DNA from: Chara braunii
Lineage: Eukaryota > Streptophyta > Charophyceae > Charales > Characeae
Assembly (NCBI GenBank): GCA_003427395.1
Contig: BFEA01000016.1
Coordinates: 1,558,002-1,584,283, forward strand
DNA length: 26,282 bases
Direction: 5' to 3'
A program made the translations under genes and the position numbers. Position 1 is the first letter of the stretch, and the number at the start of each line of letters is the position of its first letter. Under the pieces are notes generated by a model. The model saw only the letters and a program-made list of their open reading frames with translations, was not told the DNA's origin and ran no database searches. Of the stretch, positions 19,301 to 26,282 are shown piece by piece.

Positions 19301-20647
19301 AGAGGAAGCAATGGTTACCTTTCAGTTCCCTGCCTCCAGAGCCTCGCCTAGGCTCCGGCAGAACTCCCGCAATCGGTGGGTGGACTCCCCACAGAGTCTT
19401 GATGCGGTCCTACGGGTTGCAATCCCGCCTGCCGCCTTCCTCTCAGAGCCAACAGACTAGACTTAGAGTAAGAAAGGCAGAAGGAGAGGTATTTGGTCTC
19501 TTAGATACAAGGAGGGTACGCTCAGACTCGCGTGAAAGGGCCTCGTTATCTTGGTGCGCCTCAGGGCCCCGCAATAGTAGCCACGGTGCGCCGTAGTCTG
19601 GTCAAACCGAAGCCAACCTTCAGCCGTTTGGCTCTATGACGACCTTTCAGTTCTAGTGATACCTCCATCTGGACAGCCGCAGCCTCTCCACAGCGCCTGC
19701 AACACTAAGTACAATGGCCACCGGCAAATGCACGAGCTCGTGACCTGCTATCGACTACTCCCGTCAGTTAGCAGCACAACGCATCGGCCATCAACATCAC
19801 CTCCGGTCCTTGGCTCGCCTGCAGCTAGTCGAAGAGGTAAATGGGCCCCTGGTTATCAGGCAACCGGGCCCTTCCATCAACCATTAGGCCGCTTACTACC
19901 CCACAGTATGTCCCTCACTGCTTCACACGTCCGGGTGCGGTGCACACCGGCTGGGTTGGTAAGTCTTCCAAACCCGTGGAGCAGACCGAATGGCCGAATG
20001 GACGACCGAGTGTGGGCTGACCGCAGGTTCCAGCAGAGTCTGTTGCACTCGAGAATACGAGTAGCCAAGGTTTACCCCAGGAGGTCACAACCAATGAAAC
20101 AAGGGTAAGCCCAACCTTCATCCCTCCTCTCCTGCTTCTGCCTTCGGCCTCAAACGATGAGTAGAGTAGCACTGTCGCCCATAAGTAGTCTTCAACCCTG
20201 TCCCCCGCTTCCTGCTATTCTGTGCACCGGAACAAAATGACACTCTGGCCAACAGGTAGGTCCCTAGCCCGTAGTCACTCCTCCACTACCCGTCCGAATC
20301 AGGCATACCAGACTGGGAGGGATCTTCCACCCACAGTGGCCACACACATCGCCCCGCTCCTTCGCTGACCCACGCAGTCGTGCTCTCTCGTTCAGGCGGA
20401 CCGATGGAGGAGGGCGTAATGCCCAACAACGCGGCCAGACTGACGAGCGTAGCCGGGACCACGACCGTGGCAGCAAGTGGTTGCCTTCGGGGAGGTGGCG
20501 GAAAGGCGACCGTGCAACAGAAAAAAAGTCGGCGAGATAGGCGGGTTTTTAATTTTCCATAATCGTCCATAAACAGGGAGCATGATTTCATGTGCTTACA
20601 AACAACTTTTAGTGGGCTTAAAATGATTGGGGGGAATTTTTAAATGT

Positions 20648-20719
20648 TTATCAACACGTTCCAACATGTTTCAACAGGTTTCAACAAATTTCAACCAGAT
20701 TTCAACTAGCCTCAACTTT
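20648..20719 (+). repeat. Decamer tandem repeat TTTCAACANG
   Basis: About seven 10-bp units of the type TTTCAACA plus two variable bases. It lies about 130 bases outside the right LTR edge. No function can be inferred. Confidence 0.85.
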
Positions 20720-20886
20720 CATCGTGTTGCACACTTGTGAGTTAAAAAAAAATAAAAAATAAAAAAATGCATATCAAAACCGTAGTGCTATGTACTAGCC
20801 ATATCCTTATGTACAATATTCCCTCCCCTATCGTCCCTACCCTCTCTCTACCCCTTTTCTCATGTTGAGTCGAGTAATATTGGACT

Positions 20887-20956
20887 GGTCAGTAGGTGCC
20901 TACTCTTTGTGCTCAGACACATTGACTATGTCTATAAATCTAGGCACCTACCGACC
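20887..20956. repeat. 16-bp inverted repeat
   Basis: GGTCAGTAGGTGCCTA at 20887-20902 is complementary to TAGGCACCTACCGACC at 20941-20956, 15 of 16. The 38-base loop contains a smaller AGACA/TGTCT pairing. The sequences on either side (about 20821-20876 and 20970-21020) also resemble each other as direct repeats of C/T-rich sequence followed by TTGAG[TC][CT]. Confidence 0.75.
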
Positions 20957-21771
20957 CATGTATCACTATCTCGTCCTCTACCCTCCTTCCTCTCTACCTC
21001 TTTCCTTAACCAATTGAGCTAGCCCGCTGTCCTGCGGCCAGCCACGGGAATGTTGGGAAGCGTTTCGGGCCTACTAGCAGAGATTAATCGTTTGGGCCTC
21101 CTGGCTGGTTGTGGAAGCATCGTATGCATTTTCCAGCTTGTGACAAGTTTTAGAGAGGCAGGGTTTGCTCCCCGCATAGAACAGACATGAACCCATAATT
21201 GCCTCTGGAACCGAACGAAGACTTAAACAATAGGATATGTAGTGTACAACACATGAGTGAAGAATATGGCTTTGTTGGCTATAAGCTTAAACCACCATTA
21301 CCTTCGATCTTGTTCTTGTCGAGCCTGATTTTCACTTAGCACTGAGTTTTGCACAATCGGGGCCGTTCCGTCCAAAAAGCAACAAGGTAAAAAAAAAAAG
21401 AGAAAAAAAAAGCTTCCTCACGCCACAATAACCTCCAAATACATTCTGTGAGGTGCTCGTCTGACTGTGCCCTAAGTGAGGGTTGTGTACCAGACAAACA
21501 ACGAATTAAAAAGAAAAAGAAAAAAAAACTTCCTTATGCTGTGATTCACGGTGGATACAAGATGCTACAACATTAAGAAGTTACGTGTCGCCCGTGAAAT
21601 ATGCCCTGCCTGGCTGGCAGGGCACTACAACGACATGAAACCAGAAGAAAATAAAAAAGCAAACCACAACCACACATAGTGGACAGACACGTTCCTCAAA
21701 GCATTGGTGTTATGTGCCATGGAAATGTTCTCTGTGTCGTTCAAATTTTGAATTGAAGATCCAATCGAATC

Positions 21772-21963
21772 GGACTAGGCTGGTCATCGGGCCGCCCGGG
21801 GCCCTAGACGTCGCCCGGGGAGGGGGCCTGGCTGGTTGTCCCTCCTGGTTGGCCACCGGGCGGTCCCAACGCAAAATGCATGGGAAGGTCTCGAGAGGTC
21901 GAATCGGTCCAGGCTGCCCCCCCAAGGCCGGTAACATACGCCCTCAAAAAAAAAAAAAAAAAA
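21772..21963 (+). repeat. GC-rich block ending in A18, possible SINE
   Basis: A GC-rich segment with CCGCCCGGGG-type motifs, a box-B-like AGGTCGAATCGGTCC and a terminal A18 tract. The layout suggests a retroposed sequence, but box A and target duplications are not convincing. Confidence 0.25.
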
Positions 21964-22058
21964 TTGTAGGCTGTGCGAAGGCCTTTTTTTGGGTGATCGA
22001 TTCTAGCTGCCGATCTGCAGAAATCAGTGGCTAGGATCGATCATCAAGAGAGGGGGGT

Positions 22059-22141
22059 GCCATTCGCGAAGTCTAACCAAGCGCGAATGGCAGCCCCTGC
22101 CAGCATTCGAACATTCGAACGTTTCCCTGCTGGCGGGGGCT
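22059..22141. repeat. Two adjacent hairpins without gap
   Basis: Hairpin 1: GCCATTCGCG (22059-22068) with CGCGAATGGC (22082-22091), a perfect 10-bp stem. Hairpin 2 starts at the next base: AGCCCCTGCCAGCA (22092-22105) with TGCTGGCGGGGGCT (22128-22141), 13 of 14 plus one wobble, with an ATTCGAAC direct repeat in the loop. Confidence 0.85.
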
Positions 22142-22287
22142 ACCAATCAATCAATCAATCAATAAAAAAAACAAAAACAAAAAAAGAGACTCGCATTTGC
22201 CCCGCGTGCGTGAGAGAGTGTTTGTGTGTTGTCATATTCGCTATACACCTAGGCTACCAGAGTGGCCCGGGACAAGTATATATATAT

Positions 22288-22736
22288 ATGAGTCGGTGAA
22301 ACTCCGACGAAACAGTTTGTCACAGCCCCTCGTTTGTTGTCCTCTTCTCCCTCTCTGCCTACGGTTTACCGGGCAGTTCTATTTGACGATATATATATAT
22401 ATATTTTTTTTAATTTACTTTTTTGTTTTAAATTTTGTACAGAATTTTGATGTGACCCTGAGGCAAACGTTGTTCAGTTTAATTTTTCTGCATGACATAG
22501 TTTTTTTTCGGATTTTATCGATTTTTGTTCAGTTTAATTTTCTGCATGACATTTTTTTGGGGGGGGATTTCATCGATTTTTTTTTTTTTTATTTTGCTAG
22601 GTCCTTCCCTGGTCCTTGCACGACCGGGCCGCCCGGGAAAATAGGGTGACCCGGGCGGCCTAGCTGGTAGCCGAGCTATACACGAAAAATAAACATGACG
22701 GTGCCAGACTGTTTCGTCGGACTTTCACCGACTCAT
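22288..22736. mobile_element. 449-bp element with 32-bp terminal inverted repeats
   Basis: The left arm 22288-22319 (begins ATGAGTCGGTGAAACTCC) and right arm 22705-22736 (ends GGACTTTCACCGACTCAT) are complementary at 30 of 32 positions. The interior has a (TA)n tract, long T-tracts, a 55-bp tandem duplication (22472-22526 and 22527 to about 22585) and an 11-bp perfect hairpin GGCCGCCCGGG/CCCGGGCGGCC (22627-22660). No target duplication is clear; the left side is a (TA)n run, so a TA duplication would be masked. It encodes no protein and could be a MITE or a foldback element. Confidence 0.6.
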
Positions 22737-23509
22737 TAGGAGGTTGAACCCCGATAGTCTGCCCAGGATTCATTAGGAGCCCTCACATCATCATCATCAT
22801 CCTTCTTCTCTCTTCCCTGACTTACACCCACATCTTCCTCCCATACACTCGAAGAGCTCCTCTGCGCCTCACTGTAGACCAAGCCCCAGCCAACTGGGAA
22901 AAAAAAAAAAAAAAAAAAGGCTGGGCTATGGCGCTGCGCTCAGCAGCGCCCTCACTCCCACACGACCGCACGTGCTTGCACGTTGCCTCTCAGCGCCAGC
23001 AGCAGCCTACGAACGTCCGCTCCAGCAGCGCTACCGCTAGCATGCAAGTGCCTGAATGAGGCACCAGGCAGCAAGCTCTTTCCTATAAGGGAAGAGCCTG
23101 CCTGCCCCGGCGCCCTGACTGGTCTGGGCCTCGTAGGCCCTAGGAGGCTGTGCCTCGGTTGCAGTTGCGAGGCCGGTTGGGCCTCCCAACTGTCTGTGTA
23201 TGAGGCTGCGATTCTTGCCCAGGGCCTGCATTTTTTTCAGAAAGGTCTGGAGTGCAGTGGAATATCCCTGCTGCTCGGCCTGTGTTTCCCTCAACCAACT
23301 GGCACGTCACAACTGCCTGAACCCCAAATACGAAATTGGCAGTCGAGGGCCTCTTGTGATTTGTTACGCCCGCCTTCACTTAGGGCGGGCACATCTGCAT
23401 CAGGGGCCCCTTAGGCCTGCTGAGGACTCAGATCCTCGCAATATCGTTTCTTATAGTTATTTAATTTGTCTTTTATCCGCTCCCATAGTTATTTTCCATA
23501 AGTTATCCA

Positions 23510-23625
23510 GTGGCCTACCTCAATTGGCTAGGCACGCAAGTGACATCCAGGAGGTCGTGGGTTCAATCCCCATGGCCGCCTGTAGCACTCTTGGTGCCAG
23601 CCAACTGAGATAGTCAACTGGATCC
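23510..23625 (+). repeat. tRNA-derived SINE head (candidate)
   Basis: It has a box-A-like TACCTCAATTGG at 23516-23527 and a box B GGTTCAATCCC at 23560-23570, 32 nt apart as in tRNA genes. The T-arm GTGGG-TTCAATC-CCCAT folds, and 5' GTGGCC pairs with GGCCGC near 23574-23579. The anticodon arm does not pair, so it is not a working tRNA. A tRNA-unrelated body follows. The 3' end of the element is not visible; the end given is only approximate. Confidence 0.5.
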
Positions 23626-24242
23626 TCCCAGTCGGTATCAGTAAGGTCTGCAGCCAACACGGGTGTGAGTGCGTGTGTGAGTGGGTTGAGTGTGGTGTGT
23701 GGGAGAGTGTTGGCTTTAGACACTACTGTTACTCGATGAGGGTGGGGGAAGATGAAAAGGGAGGCACAGTTACTGGCAAATGCTCGGTCCTTGTGTTAGC
23801 CGGGGCCCCACCGGCGGCCCCAACCCTGCACCCTAAAACGCTAGGGCAAAGGGGCAAACATCCCCTTACCCCTCTCCACCGAGAGAGGTAACCTCCCTTC
23901 ACCGAAGAGAGGTAGAAAGCTATGCTTGCAGGGGTCCCCTGTATAGCCTTAGGAGTAGTGGTAGACAGGGACAAGAAAGATATGTTCCATGACATGTGAG
24001 AGAAAAATATATGGCTGTCCCGGGGACCTTGTCCCACTAACTCCGTTGAGCTAGTAGGTCAACGTGGGGTTTTCGAGCCTGTGTGACTGTACGCGACAAG
24101 GGAGATGCACGTCGTCCAATTCATCTAACGGTCCGTTTTTAATAAAAAGGGCAATAAAGACCATCTTCGCTTTTTCTTACAACAAAAAACAGAAATAAAT
24201 CCTTTCTCTCGAGCACTACTACCCCTACCCTCGCCACTTTCT

Positions 24243-24284
24243 GTTGAACTAGCTGTCTCCTTTTTTCGAGACAGCTAGTTCAAC
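24243..24284. repeat. 17-bp perfect hairpin, 8-nt loop
   Basis: GTTGAACTAGCTGTCTC at 24243-24259 and its exact complement at 24268-24284, loop CTTTTTTC. It is too long to be chance in this window. It could be a tiny foldback element, a cruciform or a small-RNA precursor. A weaker related hairpin (CGTTGA/TCAACG around GCTAGTAGG) lies about 200 bases upstream near 24043. Confidence 0.9.
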
Positions 24285-24938
24285 GACCCTCTTGTTCCCC
24301 CAACAGGCGTTTTTCAAGAGAAACTATACGAGCCTCCTTCCGTTTGCCATTTTTGGACAGGATTCGGGCACCTCTTCATTTACTGCTGTGGAAGTGCCCG
24401 TATGCCACTCCAATTGTGAAAAATGAAAAACGAGAACAATTGTATTCCTGCCATTTATAAATGCATTTCTCATTTGAAATTGAATTAAAATGATTTTTTT
24501 TAGCTGTCGCACCATTGAGCTGCCTCAACTAAACGGTGCAAGTTGGACAAGGTCCCCGATGAGGACAAAAAAAAATAAAAAAATACATAAGTTCACTTGT
24601 TTTTAAGCCCAACCAATTCAATTACCTGCCGAATCTGGACAGGACGCTCTTTCAGGCCTTTTTTATTGTCATTATACCGCAGAGACCAGGGGTGTGGTCC
24701 CATTAGCAGTCCGATAGGAGTGTGGCCGATCCAGTGTGACACTTGAGTGGCAGCGACCTGACAGGTTCATTACCGCATCGCCGCACCGTTCCGAGCTGGC
24801 GCTTGGCCGAGGGCCCGAGCTTAGAGCACTCGTGCCACTACCGCATCGTTGCCTCCGCCATCGCCAACGGAGGGCGAAGAATCCTTCACGCTCGTCTATC
24901 ACGAGTACCGACTGGTCGGATAGGATTCCTTGTGGTAG

Positions 24939-25930
24939 CGCCAGGCCAGGATAGGATTCCTCAGGCGGATAGATCCGCCCTCCCAGATCATCAGTTTGGA
25001 GCACCTCCTCGAGGTGAAGATCAAGCAACATACAGACAAGGACGGAAAGATAAGGCTCACTCCAGTTAAAGGAGGTACACCCTTCAGTAACTGGAAAGCA
25101 GATGAAACGCGCCTTGGATGGACCATAACGGATGACTCAATTTCAGTCTCCACTGTGCTACTGGCAGATTACTCATCACAGATTGGCTACAGGCTGCACT
25201 CCAAAGCATCAACGCTTCAGATCCATGCCTGGGACTCATGGAACAGACAATCGAAGAAAATGCAGATGCAGGAACTAGGTCTCAGATGGGTCCAATCCTT
25301 TATCTGCACTATTCTAGAGACTCTGGAAGTTCGACTAGCAGGCCTTGAATGGCTCCTCCTGCACAACAGTGTACCCACTGCTGCCTGGTGTGCAGACAAG
25401 GGTATACGGAAGTGTCAGTCACATGCGACGTTTGCCCGCACCAGTCCCTAGAGGACTCCTCCCACCTGTGGTGGGAATGCGTGGTCGCCAGGTTTTTTTG
25501 GGAATGGGTGAACAGACTCTGGTTTGCAGCTTCCGGAACTTTGTCGTACTGGACAAAATCTTTAGTTCTCTTTGGAGATCAATCCTCCACTACTAGATCA
25601 AAGATCGGTAACAAATTCCGTATCGTAGGCTTTTGGACACTCTGGATGGCTCGAAGGGATCGCAGGTTTAACAAAGTCTTTTGGACAGTCTCACGCCTAC
25701 GGAACTCCTTTAAGTTAGCAATTAGAAACTTGATTCTAGCTGAGTGGCGAAAAGTCAGAAATAGCTTACCAATGAGCTCAGAAGCTCAGCAGCTTCTTTT
25801 CAATCGCTGGGCCTCAGAGTTCCGCTGGGTTAGCTTCTCGGACAATAAGCAGTTGGTCTTGTCTCGTCATCTCTGGGATGAGAATGAGGACAGGGCCCTC
25901 CCTCAAAATTCCGAAGCCCTCTGGTTATGA
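24939..25930 (+). pseudogene. LINE ORF2 C-terminus with zf-RVT domain, frameshifted
   Basis: One frame is open from 24939 to 25451. It carries the stretch before the finger, including LEWLLLHNSVPTAA just upstream of about 25388, a pattern typical of the region before zf-RVT. The continuing protein is in another frame, usable from about 25395 to the TGA at 25928-25930. It shows C-x2-C-x9-H-x4-C (TCDVCP, HLWWEC), then FWEW about 7 residues on, and a conserved-looking tail with WTLWMARRDRRFN. The frame change therefore falls at roughly 25390-25410 and needs a single-base indel. The zf-RVT finger of ORF2 is thought to bind nucleic acid. The frame break could be a real mutation or a sequencing error. 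Confidence 0.75.
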
Positions 25931-25939
25931 TTTTGCTAT

Positions 25940-26123
25940 GGGGTAACTTCGGCGCAGTCACGAAAACAGTTTGTAATTGCACTTGAGGCAATCCCGCGAA
26001 TACAACACCCCCCCACGCGACCCCACCGGACCCAAAACGTATGCCATATACATTCAGCATTACGGGCCCTTTTGCCTCAAGTGCAATTACAAACTCAAAC
26101 CCTGACTGCGCCGTAGTTTTCTC
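25940..26123. mobile_element. Mutator-type MITE, 184 bp, with 9-bp TSD
   Basis: Flanked by the direct repeat TTTTGCTAT at 25931-25939 and 26124-26132. Terminal inverted repeats of about 52 bp include CGGCGCAGTCA (11 perfect) and AGTTTGTAATTGCACTTGAGG with three further bases (24 perfect) at 25950-25991 and 26072-26113. The outermost ten bases match at six positions. A 9-bp duplication with long inverted repeats is the hallmark of Mutator-like elements. It has no coding capacity. It sits directly after the LINE stop codon, so it inserted after the LINE did. Confidence 0.88.
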
Positions 26124-26211
26124 TTTTGCTATTTTATCCTGTTTTGCCCAAGGGACGCTGGACCCGTTGGTGCAGCTCCCCACCAATAGAAAGGAGTAAT
26201 CTAAGGATCTT

Positions 26212-26251
26212 CCTCAGGCAGGGTGATGCTCTTATCATCCTCTGCCTGAGG
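26212..26251 (+). other. LINE 3' stem-loop
   Basis: CCTCAGGCAG (26212-26221) pairs perfectly with CTGCCTGAGG (26242-26251). An inner GGTGAT/ATCATC pairing (one wobble) follows a 2-nt bulge. It lies about 20 nt before the poly-A. In several LINE families a 3' stem-loop is the template recognised by the reverse transcriptase; the same role is inferred here. Confidence 0.65.
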
Positions 26252-26271
26252 GACAACCGCCTGATTTTGCC

Positions 26272-26282
26272 AAAAAAAAAAA
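26272..26282 (+). other. Poly-A tail of the LINE
   Basis: A11 running off the window end, directly after the 3' stem-loop region. Its total length, and the target duplication that should follow, lie outside the window. Confidence 0.75.

Larger units (their letters stand above)
1808..20514 (-). mobile_element. Giant-LTR, gag-only LTR retroelement
   Basis: Two direct repeats of about 5.0 kb bound about 8.7 kb. Orientation is minus on two independent grounds. First, a tRNA-Asp-complementary primer site lies 2 nt inside the right repeat on the minus strand. Second, the only coding-like frames (an unknown ORF, then gag) read on the minus strand in 5'-LTR-to-3'-LTR order. No pol domain is visible in any frame between 11870 and 6811, so movement would depend on enzymes supplied by another element. 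This arrangement is known as TR-GAG or LARD in plants. LTRs of 5 kb are at the extreme of the known range. No target-site duplication is visible: 1803-1807 is GACGT, whereas the bases after 20514 are CAACAG. Alternatives are a segmental duplication containing an old element, or a duplication created during assembly. Confidence 0.72.
15513..20514 (-). repeat. 5' LTR (right copy) of the large element
   Basis: Same sequence as 1808-6810 at offset 13,705, becoming 13,704 after an indel. On the minus strand it is preceded by TG (20516-20515) directly before CACGG, consistent with a TG start; the left copy has AT there. Its 3' edge (CGACA) is followed after 2 nt by the primer-binding site, which makes this the 5' LTR. 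It has many more Ns than the other copy in 15660-16400 and 18560-19170. Confidence 0.8.
20515..22287. other. Noncoding right flank
   Basis: No credible coding frame. It contains the decamer repeat (20648-20719), an inverted repeat (20887-20956), a tRNA-like box A on the minus strand (21010-21021), two A-rich tracts each followed by CTTCCT[CT]A[CT]GC (about 21388-21425 and 21509-21539), an A18 tract (21946-21963), twin hairpins (22059-22141) and (CAAT)n/A-rich sequence (about 22142-22186). It is probably a pile-up of small non-autonomous elements. Confidence 0.5.
22737..24938. other. Noncoding flank between small elements
   Basis: No supported gene. It holds an ATC run (about 22786-22800), an A20 tract (22899-22918) enclosed by CCCAGCC/GGCTGGG, hairpins at 22930-22950 (GGCGCTGC/GCAGCGCC) and 23368-23390 (GCCCGCC/GGCGGGC), the SINE candidate, two CTCTCCACCGAGAGAGG-like hairpin repeats at about 23873-23915, the 17-bp hairpin at 24243-24284 and a pairing CAATTGT/ACAATTG (24411-24442). 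Open frames at 22983-23414 (plus) and 23037-23294 (minus) overlap and show no domain. Confidence 0.5.
24939..26282 (+). mobile_element. 5'-truncated LINE, 3' end with poly-A
   Basis: This is the C-terminal part of a non-LTR retrotransposon ORF2 followed by a 3' UTR and an A11 tail cut by the window end. The upstream limit is set by the first open codon of the frame (24939); the reverse-transcriptase core is absent, so the copy is 5'-truncated, as is usual for LINEs. The 3' UTR is interrupted by a MITE (25940-26123) and ends with a stem-loop (26212-26251). A full-length relative elsewhere would confirm the family. Confidence 0.75.

Noticed and set aside
22983-23414. 143-codon plus frame and the overlapping minus frame 23037-23294
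   Set aside because: Both strands are open over the same bases, there are no domains or neighbours to support them, and the region contains GC-rich hairpins.

Overview
The window is eukaryotic, repeat-rich and gene-poor. No intact cellular protein-coding gene can be supported. The signs are long poly-A/poly-T tracts, microsatellites, a tRNA-primed LTR element, a LINE 3' end with poly-A, a tRNA-like SINE head, and a MITE with a 9-bp target duplication. The LINE zinc-finger region (WW after the His; FWEW after the last Cys) reads to me more like elements of early-diverging fungi than plant LINEs. The primer-binding site, however, matches a tRNA-Asp 3' end I know best from plants. I therefore leave the host open: fungus favoured, weakly.

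Layout. 1-1807: left flank, with a (GA)33 tract, a degenerate GTACCC-rich repeat and a short piece related to sequence inside the big element. 1808-20514: one very large minus-strand LTR element. Two direct copies of about 5.0 kb (1808-6810 and 15513-20514, offset 13,705/13,704) enclose about 8.7 kb. Immediately inside the right copy, on the minus strand, is a tRNA-Asp-type primer-binding site. The only convincing coding remains inside (14230-13541 and 13272-11870) also read on the minus strand. They comprise an unrecognised ORF and a broken Ty3-like gag ending in an RG/RGG-rich tail. No protease, reverse transcriptase, RNase H or integrase is visible, so the element looks non-autonomous (TR-GAG/LARD-like), with unusually long LTRs.

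Each LTR carries a 123-bp tandem array and a chain of hairpins that share the loop AACTTA while their stems change in a compensated way. The internal region adds 46-bp repeats, an 11-bp minisatellite and about 180-bp units each headed by a hairpin. A ladder of good splice-site consensus sequences lies on the opposite (plus) strand at 6120-7140, across the LTR/internal junction.

20515-24938: noncoding flank with many small elements: a decamer repeat, several inverted repeats (including a 17-bp perfect hairpin), a 449-bp element with 32-bp terminal inverted repeats, and a tRNA-derived SINE candidate. About 24939-26282: the 3' end of a non-LTR retrotransposon (zf-RVT domain, one frameshift, 3' stem-loop, poly-A) interrupted by a 184-bp Mutator-type MITE.

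The two LTR copies share the same ambiguous bases (N) at identical relative positions over about 1.8 kb. Part of their near-identity may therefore come from the assembly rather than from biology.
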